Below the pieces are notes generated by a model. That model was not told the DNA's origin. It did no database searches and worked only from the letters and a program-made list of their open reading frames with translations. This document shows positions 8,927-17,488 of a DNA stretch of 64,000 bases, piece by piece. Made by a program: the position numbers and the translations under genes. The stretch is from Pseudomonas sp. UBA6562 (GTDB taxonomy: Bacteria > Pseudomonadota > Gammaproteobacteria > Pseudomonadales > Pseudomonadaceae), in NCBI RefSeq assembly GCF_002434265.1, contig NZ_DJJS01000001.1, positions 186,001 through 250,000 on the forward strand, read 5' to 3'. The number at the start of each line of letters is the position of its first letter. Position 1 is the first letter of the stretch.

Positions 8927-9066
8927 GCCGACCCTTCGCCGCCTGTGTTCGTTCAACACATTGCCCGTGGCGCAAAAGCCCGCCGTCGCCGGGCGACGAT
9001 GCTTACTGCGTTTTTCCCGGCATGCCGCTACAATCGCCGCCTTTGCGAAGTTCTGGAGTCTGTTTG

Positions 9067-9918
9067 ATGCGCACCTATCGTTTGGTGATCGCGTGCCCCG
9101 ACCGTGTCGGTATCGTGGCCAAGGTCAGTAATTTCCTGGCGCTGTACAACGGCTGGATCAATGAAGCCAGCCACCACTCCGATGAGCAGAGCGGTTGGTT
9201 CTTCATGCGTCACGAAATCCGTGCCGAGACCCTGCCGTTCGGCATCGAAGCCTTGCGCGAAGCGTTCGCGCCGATCGCCGAAGAGTTCTCCATGACGTGG
9301 CGGATCACCGATTCGGCGCAGAAGAAGCGCGTGGTGCTGATGGCCAGCCGCGAATCGCACTGCCTGGCCGACCTATTGCACCGCTGGCATACCGATGAGC
9401 TCGATTGCGACATTCCCTGCGTGATTTCCAACCACAACGATCTGCGCAGCATGGTCGAGTGGCACGGCATTCCGTTCTTCCATGTGCCGGTCGATCCGCA
9501 GAACAAACAGCCGGCCTTCGCCGAAGTCTCGCGCCTGGTCGCCGAGCACGGCGCCGATGTCGTGGTCCTGGCGCGCTACATGCAAATCCTGCCGCCCCAG
9601 CTGTGCCAGGACTACGCCGAGCGGGTGATCAACATCCACCACAGCTTCCTGCCGTCGTTCGTCGGTGCCAAGCCGTATCACCAGGCTGCGCTGCGCGGCG
9701 TGAAGCTGATTGGCGCGACCTGCCACTACGTCACCGAAGAGCTGGACGCAGGCCCGATCATCGAGCAGGACGTGGTACGTGTCAGCCATGCCGACACCAT
9801 CGAAGACATGGTGCGCTTCGGCCGTGACGTGGAGAAAATGGTGTTGGCACGCGGCCTGCGCTACCACCTCGAGGACCGCGTACTGGTGCACGGCAACAAG
9901 ACCGTGGTCTTCGACTGA
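9067..9918 (+). CDS. purU: Formyltetrahydrofolate deformylase, 283 aa
   Basis: Hydrolyses 10-formyl-THF to formate and THF, balancing one-carbon pools and feeding formate to PurT. The N-terminal ACT domain (residues 1-85, RLVIACPDRVGIVAKVSNFL) is the regulatory methionine/glycine sensor. The C-terminal formyltransferase fold has NIHHSFLPSF (catalytic Asn-His region) and HYVTEELDAGPII (catalytic Asp). I start it at the ATG at 9067 (GGAG about 10 nt upstream), which matches the family N-terminus; in-frame codons back to 8896 have no family similarity. It is divergent from mvaT, and I recall the same neighbours in P. aeruginosa. Confidence 0.95.
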   Translation: MRTYRLVIACPDRVGIVAKVSNFLALYNGWINEASHHSDEQSGWFFMRHEIRAETLPFGIEALREAFAPIAEEFSMTWRITDSAQKKRVVLMASRESHCLADLLHRWHTDELDCDIPCVISNHNDLRSMVEWHGIPFFHVPVDPQNKQPAFAEVSRLVAEHGADVVVLARYMQILPPQLCQDYAERVINIHHSFLPSFVGAKPYHQAALRGVKLIGATCHYVTEELDAGPIIEQDVVRVSHADTIEDMVRFGRDVEKMVLARGLRYHLEDRVLVHGNKTVVFD

Positions 9919-9921
9919 GGC

Positions 9922-10914
9922 TCAGCCGGCCTGGCGCCTCCCACGTTGCAACAGCGGGCGCGCCAGCAGGCAGACGAACACCGGCCCCCCGGCCAGAAGA
10001 TAGAAGTAATAGGTGATCGCCCGCCAGATGACGATCGCCGCCGCCGCCGTGGAGCTGCCTACCAAGGGCGTCAGCAGGGTGGCTGACGTCAGTTCGGCGG
10101 CCCCGGCACCGCCCGGCAGCAGGCTGAACTGGCCAGCGCTCAGGGCCAGCATCTGTACCAGAAAGCTCGGTATCCAGCCCAGGTCGGCCTGCAACCCTCG
10201 CAACACCAGATACATGACGCTGAACCGCAGACTCCAGTGCGCGCAGGTGAGGGCGAACACCAGCGCCAGCGTGCGCTTGGGCAGCCGCCAGGTCTGCGCC
10301 AGGGCATGCAGGAAGCGCAGCAGTTTTCGCGCCCACCGCCGTTGCCTTGCCGCCGACAGGCCGATCCGGCTCAGCACCCGGCCGTTCCAGCGCATCACGT
10401 GCCGCCGCCAGCGCATCAGCGCCAACAGCAGCGCCAAGGCCGCGCACAGCATCAACGCGCTGCCCATCAACATGGTCTGTTGGCTGTGGCCTAGGCGGTT
10501 GAACACCGCATAGCCGGCGATGGCCAGCATGGCGCAGAAAAAGAACAGCAAGTCGTTGAGCTGGTCCATGGCGAACGCCGCACCGCTGCGCGCCGCGCCG
10601 ATGCCTTCGCGGTTGAGCAGGGCGATCAGCGCCAAGGGGCCGCCGCCGCCGCCGGGTGTGGTGCAGATGGCGAACTCGGTGGCCATCAGCACGCCTACGC
10701 TGCGCATCCGGCCCAAGTGCGCGCCTTGCTGGCCGAGCAGCAAGCGCAGGCGCCAGGCATTGATCACCCAGCACAGCACGATCATGCCCAGCAAGCTGGC
10801 CAATAGGCCGGGCGGGAAGCTGCGCAGGCGCGGCAGCAGTTCGCTGCCGCCGAGAAACATCGGGACGGCCAGTGCCAGCAACACGGCCAGCCCCAGCCAG
10901 ACCCAACGCGTCAT
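9922..10914 (-). CDS. PF03706 (LPG synthase/flippase-like) membrane protein, 330 aa
   Basis: A polytopic inner-membrane protein with about 8 hydrophobic segments (e.g. WLGLAVLLALAVPMFLGG, LLASLLGMIVLCWVINAWRL, LMLCAALALLLALM). It contains the conserved TPGGGGGPLALIALLNREG and LPGGAGAAELTSA loops of the lysylphosphatidylglycerol synthase transmembrane family. There is no cytosolic aminoacyl-transferase domain, so it is not MprF itself. Related stand-alone proteins are thought to flip or transfer glycolipid or prenyl-linked substrates. The start ATG (10914) overlaps the stop of the deacetylase gene (ATGA), so it ends a three-gene operon with a glycosyltransferase and a deacetylase. Confidence 0.8.
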   Translation of the reverse strand: MTRWVWLGLAVLLALAVPMFLGGSELLPRLRSFPPGLLASLLGMIVLCWVINAWRLRLLLGQQGAHLGRMRSVGVLMATEFAICTTPGGGGGPLALIALLNREGIGAARSGAAFAMDQLNDLLFFFCAMLAIAGYAVFNRLGHSQQTMLMGSALMLCAALALLLALMRWRRHVMRWNGRVLSRIGLSAARQRRWARKLLRFLHALAQTWRLPKRTLALVFALTCAHWSLRFSVMYLVLRGLQADLGWIPSFLVQMLALSAGQFSLLPGGAGAAELTSATLLTPLVGSSTAAAAIVIWRAITYYFYLLAGGPVFVCLLARPLLQRGRRQAG

Positions 10915-11675
10915 GAAGCGAGCCGGCGGTCGAGCCAGACGGATTTGGTCACAGGCTCCCGGCCCTGGGCCATCAGCTCGCGCAGGGTATTCATCCAATA
11001 GTCGCGGGACGAGCGGTGGCGCATGTCCACCGGGTGCAGGCCCAGGCGCAAGGTATCGGCCGACGCCAGGCGCTTGCGTTGCCAGTCGCTGATCACCTTG
11101 GACATGCCGCGCCGCCAGGCGCTGCGCGCGCTCCATACCAGCCCCGGCGCGTCGATGGCGGCGAAATCCGGCAAACGATACAGGTGCTGCGGGGTGCTGG
11201 TGTAACGCAGCGGCAACTGACGCAGGGCCTGGCGGGTGCCTTCGCTCATCAGCCAGGCCGGCGCGACGAAACCGGCGACCGGCCAGCCTTGCGCTTCGAA
11301 CAGTTGCAGCCCTTCGCGCAGCCGGTGCAGGGCCTGCGCCTGGTCCAAGCCATAGAACTCGCCTTCATGGGTATACACCCGGCGCATGAACAACTCGCGC
11401 GGCGTGCGCGGCGCCGGACCATCATCGGCATGGTAGAAGCCGTGCAGCGCCAGCTCATCGCCTTTGGCCAGGCGCTTGTCCAGCAAGCGGCAGAAGTCGG
11501 GGGCGTGTTGCAGGGCATTGCGGTGGTGGAAGTCCGGCACCACCAGCCAGGTCATGGGCACGTTGCCCAGCGCATCGACCGCTTCGACGAAGGGACGGTA
11601 GTCCGGCCAGGTCTCCGGCGCCACATCGTGCAGCACCAGCATCACGCTGGGCGGATTGGACGAGGACTCACGCAT
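10911..11675 (-). CDS. DUF2334 polysaccharide-deacetylase-like protein, 254 aa
   Basis: A carbohydrate-esterase-type NodB fold. It opens with SVMLVLHDVAPETWPDYRPF, where HDV carries the metal/catalytic Asp, and continues with LALHGFYHADDG, which gives the HGxxH-like metal ligands; LRLGLHPVDM contributes a later His. No signal peptide is seen, so it probably acts in the cytosol or at the inner face. I start at the ATG at 11675, which overlaps the end of the glycosyltransferase gene by 8 bp; in-frame codons further upstream lie deep inside that gene. It probably deacetylates the glycan built by the neighbouring GT4 enzyme. Confidence 0.82.
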   Translation of the reverse strand: MRESSSNPPSVMLVLHDVAPETWPDYRPFVEAVDALGNVPMTWLVVPDFHHRNALQHAPDFCRLLDKRLAKGDELALHGFYHADDGPAPRTPRELFMRRVYTHEGEFYGLDQAQALHRLREGLQLFEAQGWPVAGFVAPAWLMSEGTRQALRQLPLRYTSTPQHLYRLPDFAAIDAPGLVWSARSAWRRGMSKVISDWQRKRLASADTLRLGLHPVDMRHRSSRDYWMNTLRELMAQGREPVTKSVWLDRRLAS

Positions 11676-12780
11676 GGGCACGCACCATCGGCTGGTGGCC
11701 GAGCACGGCCTGGTAGTGGTCGAGCAGGCCGTTGACCACGCTGGTCCACGAATACTGTTGTTCCACATGGCTGCGGGCCTGGGCACCGAGCTTGCGCACG
11801 CCCTCTTCGAAGACCTCGTGCACGGTGACGGCCATGGCCCTGCCGTCGTTCGGCGCGCACAGGCGGCCACAGTCTTCGCGCACGATCTCGCTGAAGGCCC
11901 CGGCGCGTACGGCCACCACCGGCGTGCCGCTGGCCATGGCTTCGAGGATCACCAGGCCGAAGGTTTCCTGGTCGCCGGCATGCACCAGCAAGTCGGCGCT
12001 GGCCAGCAGATTGGCGACTTCCTGGGGCGGGCAGAACTGGTTGATCACCGTGACGTTGTCCGGCACGTTGGCCGGCATGCTCGAGCCCACCAGCAGCAGG
12101 TGGTAGCGGCTGCCCAGCTGGCGCATGCAGTCGAGCAGCACCGGCAGGTTCTTCTCCCGCGAACCGCGGCCGGCGAAGACCAGCAGGCGTGTGGTGTCGG
12201 GGATACCCAGACGGGCCTTGAGCTGCGTGTCGCGGTGCGAGGGGTTGAACATGTTCAAGTCCACGCCCAGGCGCTGCACGTGCACGTCCTTGACGCCCAG
12301 GCGGGTGAGTTTGTCGGCCATCACCTGGCTTGGCGCCAAGACCCGGTCGAAGTTGCCGTACAACTTGCTGACGTAGGCCTCCACATTGGGCGTGAACCAG
12401 TTGCCCATGCGGTTGCTGACCAGCAGCGGCAGGTCGGAATGGTAGAAGCCGATCACCGGCACATCGAGCTGGCGCCGCGCTTCGAGCGCCGCCCAGGCCG
12501 TGAGGTACGGATCGCCGACTTCGATGAGGTCGGGCTGCAGGGTGCGCAGCGTGTTGCACCACGGCGCCAGGCGTACGGGGAAGCGGTAGCCCTTGCCGAA
12601 CGGCAGGGGCATGGCCGGCACTCGATAGACGCCGTTGTCTTCGCTGGCCGACGCCCCTGGGATGAGCAAGCTGTGACGCACGCCGGACATGGCGTCGAGG
12701 CGTCGGTGTTTGGCATCAAGGTACGTCCGTACGCCCCCGCTTGCCGGGGCATAGAACATGGTGATGTCAGCAATGTGCAC
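11668..12780 (-). CDS. GT4-family glycosyltransferase, 370 aa
   Basis: A GT-B retaining glycosyltransferase. The N-terminal Rossmann half begins MHIADITMFYAPASGGVRTY with the acceptor-side GGV loop. The C-terminal half has LLVFAGRGSREKNLPVLLD (donor phosphate-binding Arg/Lys) and HAGDQETFGLVILEAMASGTPVV with the EX7E motif. The start is GTG at 12780 with GGAGGG about 10 nt upstream. It leads the operon with the deacetylase and the PF03706 membrane protein. I recall a syntenic trio next to purU in P. aeruginosa. The likely product is a modified envelope glycolipid; substrate unknown. Confidence 0.85.
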   Translation of the reverse strand: MHIADITMFYAPASGGVRTYLDAKHRRLDAMSGVRHSLLIPGASASEDNGVYRVPAMPLPFGKGYRFPVRLAPWCNTLRTLQPDLIEVGDPYLTAWAALEARRQLDVPVIGFYHSDLPLLVSNRMGNWFTPNVEAYVSKLYGNFDRVLAPSQVMADKLTRLGVKDVHVQRLGVDLNMFNPSHRDTQLKARLGIPDTTRLLVFAGRGSREKNLPVLLDCMRQLGSRYHLLLVGSSMPANVPDNVTVINQFCPPQEVANLLASADLLVHAGDQETFGLVILEAMASGTPVVAVRAGAFSEIVREDCGRLCAPNDGRAMAVTVHEVFEEGVRKLGAQARSHVEQQYSWTSVVNGLLDHYQAVLGHQPMVRAHA

Positions 12781-12992
12781 GATCGGTATCCCTCCGGGAT
12801 CATCTTCGGTCCTGTCCTACGGCTGTAACACACCGTTACAGAACGCGCTTGAAGGTGGACCTTGAAAAGGGGGGATTTGTTCGATCGACCTGTGCGATCA
12901 AGGGTTTGGCGCTGTTCTGCGGTATGCGATGCACCGTGCTCGACACGCCGTGGCCCGCGCTGGATGCGGCACCACGGCTAGGCGGGGAGGGA

Positions 12993-14870
12993 TCAGATCC
13001 TGAACGTGCCGACCAGATGCTTGAGGCGGCTGGCTTGCTGTTCCAGGTCGGCGCAAGCGCGCAGAGTGGCCTGCAGGTTCTCCACGCCTTCCTGGTTGAG
13101 CATGTTGATCTCGCTGATGTCGACGTTGATCGCTTCTACCACGGCGGTCTGCTCTTCGGTGGCGGTGGCGACCGATTGGTTCATGCCGTCGATCTCGCCG
13201 ATGCGCCCGGTCACGCTGCCCAAGCGCTCACCGGCCTGATTGGCGATCTCGACGCTCTCCTGACTGTGGCGCTGGCTCTGGTCCATGGTGTCCACCGAAG
13301 CGCGCGCACCGACCTGCAGCTCTTCGATCATGCCCTGCACCTGCTGCGCCGACTCCTGGGTGCGGTGCGCCAGGTTGCGCACCTCATCGGCCACCACGGC
13401 GAAACCGCGACCGGCTTCGCCCGCGCGCGCCGCTTCGATGGCGGCGTTGAGCGCCAAGAGGTTGGTCTGCTGGGAGATGCTGGTGATCACTTCGAGAATC
13501 TGCCCGATGTTCACGGTCTTGCCGTTGAGCGTTTCGATGTGGGCGCTGGAGGTGACGATCAAGTCGGACAAACGCGTCATCGCCTGGATGTTGCGCTCCA
13601 CCACCTGCTGGCCCTCTTCGGCCAGTACCCGTGCGGAGCTGGCGTGCTGCGAAGCCAGGGCCGCGTTGCCGGCGATCTCCTGGGCGGCGGCGCCCAGCTC
13701 GTTGATCGCTGCGGCCACGCTGTTGGTACGGTTGCTCTGCTCGTCGGAGTTGCTCATCGACGAGTTCGAGGCGCTGATCACCCGCAGGGCCACTTCGTTG
13801 ACCTGCTCGGTGGCCGACGACACTTCGCGGATCGAGCTATGGATCCGTTCGACGAAGCGGTTGAAGGCATTGCCCAGGATGCCGAATTCGTCGTGGTGCT
13901 GGATATCCAGGCGGCGGGTCAGGTCGCCTTCGCCCTCGGCGATGTTCTCCATGGCGCGGGTCATGACGTGCAGCGGTTGCATCAGTACGCGAATCAGCAG
14001 GCCGAGCAGGGCGATGATGATCGCCACCGCCACCAGGGTGGCGATCACCGCCGAGGTGCGGAAGGTGCTGAGCATGGCGAATGCCTGATCCTTGTCGATG
14101 GACAGGCCCACGTACCAGTTGGCGTTGGGCAGGCCCTTGATCGGCGTGAAGCTGAGCAGGCGGCTCTGACCGTCGGCTTCCTGCACCTCGCTGAGGTCTT
14201 GGCTCAGCTTCGGTGCCTGGCCGGGGAACAGGTCGCCCAGCGACTTCATCACCAGCTCCTGTTGCGGGTGCACGAGGATCTTGCCCTGGTCGTTGACCAG
14301 GAAGGCATAGCCCATGCCGCCAAAGTTCAGCGCGTTGATGATCTTGGCCAGCCCGTCCAGGGCCAGGTCGCCGCCGACCACGCCGACGTTGGTCGCGGCT
14401 TTGCTGATGATGCTGATGACCATCTTCTGCGTGGTCAGGTCGATGTAGGGCTCGGTGAGGATGGCGCCGTTGGCGGCCATGCCGTCCTTGTACCAGGGCC
14501 GGATACGCGGGTCGTAGCCATCGGGCATCTTGGCGTCGGGGCGCACGGTGAAGCGGCCGTCGACCTGGCCGAGGTAGACGGTCAGGAAGCTCGAGGTCAG
14601 CGCCGGCTGGCCGAGCAGAGTGGCGGCCTCGGCCGGTGCCTGGGCAATGTTCTGCGCCAGGTTGTCGACCATGCGGATGCGCCCGTCGAACAGGCCGTTG
14701 ACGTTGGTGGCGGTGGACTGGCCCATTTCGGCCAGGTAGCTCTCCAGGTCTTCGCGGATGGCGTTGCGTTGCAGGTAGTCGTTGAACAGGGTGAACAGGC
14801 TGAAGGCGACGATCACGATCAGTGACGCGGCAAGGAGGATCTTGTGGCTGAATCGGAGGCTTTTGCGCAT
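12993..14870 (-). CDS. Methyl-accepting chemotaxis protein with dCache sensor, 625 aa
   Basis: A chemoreceptor. One N-terminal transmembrane helix (residues 10-30) precedes a periplasmic dCache domain (about 33-270) carrying the amino-acid-binding type signature: YDPRIRPWYKDG supplies Tyr/Arg/Trp/Tyr, with TEPYIDL and VVGGDLALD downstream. After the second helix (about 280-300) come HAMP and the signalling hairpin with the invariant LLALNAAIEAARAGEAGRGF tip. A PctA/McpG-like specificity for amino acids or GABA is expected. The flanking order (purU on one side, pit and pca on the other) fits McpG of P. putida, but the ligand cannot be fixed by reading. No CheR-docking pentapeptide is evident; the protein ends HLVGTFRI. 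Confidence 0.92.
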   Translation of the reverse strand: MRKSLRFSHKILLAASLIVIVAFSLFTLFNDYLQRNAIREDLESYLAEMGQSTATNVNGLFDGRIRMVDNLAQNIAQAPAEAATLLGQPALTSSFLTVYLGQVDGRFTVRPDAKMPDGYDPRIRPWYKDGMAANGAILTEPYIDLTTQKMVISIISKAATNVGVVGGDLALDGLAKIINALNFGGMGYAFLVNDQGKILVHPQQELVMKSLGDLFPGQAPKLSQDLSEVQEADGQSRLLSFTPIKGLPNANWYVGLSIDKDQAFAMLSTFRTSAVIATLVAVAIIIALLGLLIRVLMQPLHVMTRAMENIAEGEGDLTRRLDIQHHDEFGILGNAFNRFVERIHSSIREVSSATEQVNEVALRVISASNSSMSNSDEQSNRTNSVAAAINELGAAAQEIAGNAALASQHASSARVLAEEGQQVVERNIQAMTRLSDLIVTSSAHIETLNGKTVNIGQILEVITSISQQTNLLALNAAIEAARAGEAGRGFAVVADEVRNLAHRTQESAQQVQGMIEELQVGARASVDTMDQSQRHSQESVEIANQAGERLGSVTGRIGEIDGMNQSVATATEEQTAVVEAINVDISEINMLNQEGVENLQATLRACADLEQQASRLKHLVGTFRI

Positions 14871-15030
14871 GGCGTGCTCGGGTCCGCTGGGCTTATGTGT
14901 CGAGTGGTTGCCGCCTGCGCGCTGCGCAGCGATGGCCTGACGGTATCGGCCAGCAATGCCTTGATCTTGAGCATCGATGGGCAGAAAAAAGCAGAAATCT
15001 GCCGTGTCGTCGGTTTTTTACCCGCCCACG

Positions 15031-15055
15031 AAAAAGGCGCCCTTGAGGGCGCCTT
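15031..15055 (-). terminator. Rho-independent terminator of the pit gene
   Basis: A 9-bp perfect GC-rich stem (AAGGCGCCC / GGGCGCCTT) with a TTGA loop. On the minus strand it is followed by TTTTT. It lies 23 bp after the stop of the phosphate transporter gene. Confidence 0.85.
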
Positions 15056-15077
15056 ATCGCGATACCGCATACGCCTC

Positions 15078-16550
15078 TTAGCCGATGAAGCGCGTCGCCA
15101 GCCAGAACAGCGCGGCGGACAGGGCCACGGTAGCGGGCAGGGTCAGGACCCAGGCCAGCAGGATGGTCTTGATCGTGCCGCCTTGCAGGCCGCTCTTGTT
15201 GGCGACCATGGTGCCGGCCACGCCCGAAGACAGCACGTGGGTGGTCGACACTGGCAGGCTGAACACGTTGGCCATGCCGATCGCGCAGGCCGCGGTGATC
15301 TGCGCCGACATGCCCTGGGCGTAGGTCATGCCTTGCTTGCCGATCTTCTCGCCGACGGTGAGGACCACGCGCTTCCAACCGACCATGGTGCCCAGACCCA
15401 ACGCCAGGGCGACCGCGACGATGACCCAGAAGGGCGCGTACTCGGTGGTGGCGGTGAGGTCTTTGCGCAGCTTGTCGAGGTCGGCGCGTTCACGTGCTTC
15501 GAGGCCCGGCAGCTTGCCGACTTTCTTCGCGGTGTCGTCTAGGCACAGCAGGTAGCGACGCACTTCCACGCGCTTCTCGGCGCCCAGGTCGTGGTAGTCG
15601 GTCACGCCCTTGAGCGAGCGCTGCAAGGCGCTGATGGTCGGTTCGGTTTGCTGGGGGTCGCAGCTGAACTGGCCTGGCAGGTCGCCGGTTGCGGCCTTGC
15701 CCAAGGCCAGGAACTCGCCGAGGGTGTCGGCGTTGCGCTGGTAGAACTGGCTCAGGTGCAGGGTGGCGTCGCGGGTGCGCTCGATCTGGTAGGTGCTGCT
15801 GCCCAGGTCGAGCACGAACTGCGAAGGCACGATGCCGATCAGCACCAGCATGATCAGGCCGATGCCCTTCTGGCCGTCGTTGGAGCCGTGCACGAAGCTC
15901 ACGCCCATGGCCGAGATCACCAGGACCAGGCGATTCCAGAAGGGCGGGTGCTTCTTGTCGTCCAGCTTGCGCCGCTGTTCCGGGGTCTTGTGCATTTTCG
16001 ACAGCGGCCGCCAGCGCTTGAGCATCAGCAGCACCAGGGCAGCGACGATGAAGCCGGCCAGGGGCGAGAACACCAGCGACAGGCCGATGTCGATCGCTTT
16101 CTGCCAGTTGACGCCATCGCCCAACGGGATGTGGTTGATCAAGGCATTGGCCAGGCCCACGCCGAGGATCGAGCCGATCAGCGTGTGCGAACTGGAAGCG
16201 GGAATGCCGAAGTACCAGGTGCCCAGGTTCCAGGCGATGGCTGCGGCGAGCAGAGAGAAGACCATGGCCAATCCATGCCCGGTGTTCACGTTGATCAGCA
16301 GTTCCACCGGCAGCAGGTGGACGATCGCGTAGGCCACGCCCACCCCACCGAGCAGCACTCCCAAGAAGTTGAACACCCCCGAGAAGAACACCGCCAAGTG
16401 CGGCGGCATGGCTTTGGTGTAGATGACGGTGGCTACCGCGTTGGCGGTGTCATGAAAGCCATTGATGAACTCGAAAGCGAGCACAAAGGTCAGCGCAAGC
16501 ACCAAGCTCACGGCTACCCAGGCATCCAGTCCGCTGAATAAATCAATCAT
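15078..16550 (-). CDS. pit: Low-affinity inorganic phosphate transporter, PiT family, 490 aa
   Basis: An inner-membrane symporter for metal-phosphate. The two inverted PiT signature repeats are visible: GFHDTANAVATVIYTKAMPP near residue 32 and GMANVFSLPVSTTHVLSSG in the C-terminal half. VHGSNDGQKGIGLI lies at mid protein, and a cytosolic loop of about 150 residues sits between the two membrane halves, as in bacterial PitA. About ten hydrophobic segments are present. It is monocistronic with its own terminator. No PhoU-like partner gene lies beside it, so it is PitA-like rather than the Pit-PhoU pair. Confidence 0.93.
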   Translation of the reverse strand: MIDLFSGLDAWVAVSLVLALTFVLAFEFINGFHDTANAVATVIYTKAMPPHLAVFFSGVFNFLGVLLGGVGVAYAIVHLLPVELLINVNTGHGLAMVFSLLAAAIAWNLGTWYFGIPASSSHTLIGSILGVGLANALINHIPLGDGVNWQKAIDIGLSLVFSPLAGFIVAALVLLMLKRWRPLSKMHKTPEQRRKLDDKKHPPFWNRLVLVISAMGVSFVHGSNDGQKGIGLIMLVLIGIVPSQFVLDLGSSTYQIERTRDATLHLSQFYQRNADTLGEFLALGKAATGDLPGQFSCDPQQTEPTISALQRSLKGVTDYHDLGAEKRVEVRRYLLCLDDTAKKVGKLPGLEARERADLDKLRKDLTATTEYAPFWVIVAVALALGLGTMVGWKRVVLTVGEKIGKQGMTYAQGMSAQITAACAIGMANVFSLPVSTTHVLSSGVAGTMVANKSGLQGGTIKTILLAWVLTLPATVALSAALFWLATRFIG

Positions 16551-16691
16551 GAAAAGTTTTCTGGCGGTCGAAAGGGGGCCGGATTATGCCAGAAAAACCA
16601 GAGATTCGAAGCACCCGCTTTGACTCTAAAATCTTGCGCCAGGTCACATCAACGTGCCGCTGCAGGTCCCTTCGCTGTCTTCAGCAAGGCA

Positions 16692-16901
16692 TCAGCGCTT
16701 CTCGACGCCTTCGCCACGCAATTCCTTTTCCATCTTGTCGAGCTCTTCGGCGAAGGCCTGGTCGTGGATGGTGGAGCGTTTGCGCCACGGTTTGCGTTCC
16801 GGTTCCGGTTGCGCGGCATAAGTAGTGACTTCGCCACCATAGAGTCCGGTAAAACGTTCGGCCTGGCGCTCAAGTTCGGCGCGCAGTTCATCTTTTGTCA
16901 C
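16692..16901 (-). CDS. Small charged conserved-type protein, 69 aa
   Basis: A small, strongly charged, helical protein (MTKDELRAELERQAERF and FAEELDKMEKELRGEG). It has no signal peptide, membrane segment or Cys. The start is GTG at 16901 with an AGG upstream. It lies alone between pit and pcaR. A perfect TATAAT on the minus strand at 17140-17145 is the best nearby promoter, which would give a 5' leader of about 230 nt. Function unknown. Confidence 0.7.
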   Translation of the reverse strand: MTKDELRAELERQAERFTGLYGGEVTTYAAQPEPERKPWRKRSTIHDQAFAEELDKMEKELRGEGVEKR

Positions 16902-17139
16902 AACAATACCTGCCCATGAAAAGTTATATCCCGGTCGGCGACAGTTGTGTGAGTGTCTGTCGGTTACGGACCTGGGGACGTCGCGCTGCCGTAACGTCAG
17001 GTTGCAGCCTGTCTGGATGCCGCCGCTCGCCGGAGCGCCTACCCGCGGGGGAGGCGGATGGGGTGCGCTCTAGGGCAGAAGCGGTCGGCATGAACGATCG
17101 ATCGAATACGGTACGACATCGAGCGATGAAGACGGCGAG

Positions 17140-17163
17140 ATTATAGCCAACTTGCAGCGCAGG
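17140..17163 (-). promoter_or_regulatory. Candidate promoter reading towards the 69-residue gene
   Basis: A perfect TATAAT (plus-strand ATTATA at 17140-17145) has a weak TTTGCC 16 bp upstream on the minus strand. The nearest downstream gene start is at 16901. The gene-free stretch 16902-17488 otherwise holds an sRNA candidate and the PcaR operator, listed separately. Confidence 0.45.
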
Positions 17164-17299
17164 CAAATGTAGGCTTTTACAAAGCGCAATGCCCTATGAA
17201 GTAAGTGGCGCTGTGTTCAACGAAACAGTCGGTCGAGCGAAGTTCTATCGATATACCTTGGAGGTGTGCGACAACAGGAAAGTTCGCCGCCTCCGCACA

Positions 17300-17393
17300 A
17301 ATGAAAACGGCCTCGCTGAAGGGCGAGGCCGCTGCCTTGAAGCTTCCACGGTGGGTACCTGACCAGTCTCTCCAAAGAAGCCACATGGGCAGA
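17300..17393 (-). ncRNA. Candidate small RNA divergent from pcaR (about 93 nt)
   Basis: On the minus strand a 9-bp GC stem (17308-17316 with 17323-17331; CGGCCTCGC / GCGAGGCCG) is followed by TTTT, a good terminator with no annotated gene in front of it. About 70-90 nt upstream are TTGACC (17420-17425) and TATACC (17400-17405), a promoter pair with a short 15-bp spacer that abuts the PcaR operator. Together these outline a short untranslated RNA. A reading frame through it (17177-17410) ignores the terminator and is not convincing. Expression is unproven. Confidence 0.35.
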
Positions 17394-17426
17394 GGGAAAG
17401 GTATAAGCAAACGTGTCGGCGGTCAA

Positions 17427-17460
17427 TTGCGATTATCGGCCGCTTGTTCGATAATCGCAC
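17427..17460 (+). promoter_or_regulatory. PcaR operator upstream of pcaR
   Basis: GTTCGATAATCGCAC at 17446-17460 is, as I recall it, identical to the published 15-bp PcaR recognition sequence of P. putida. A second, inverted copy at 17427-17441 matches 12 of 15 bases. The 9-bp cores are CGATTATCG at 17430-17438 and CGATAATCG at 17449-17457, with centres 19 bp apart. The site lies 29 bp before the pcaR ATG, so PcaR probably controls its own gene. Confidence 0.8.
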
Positions 17461-17488
17461 AACGCACCGTTTTTTCTGAGGCAAGTCC

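Noticed and set aside
8896..9066. N-terminal extension of purU by 57 codons
   Set aside because: It lacks similarity to the ACT-domain start and covers the AT tract and promoter; the ATG at 9067 has a proper ribosome-binding site.
12849..14825. Plus-strand frame of 658 codons over the chemoreceptor gene
   Set aside because: Antisense shadow of a full-length, motif-complete MCP.
17177..17410. 77-codon minus-strand frame upstream of pcaR
   Set aside because: Runs through a GC hairpin plus T run and has no ribosome-binding site or family resemblance; the sRNA reading explains the terminator better.
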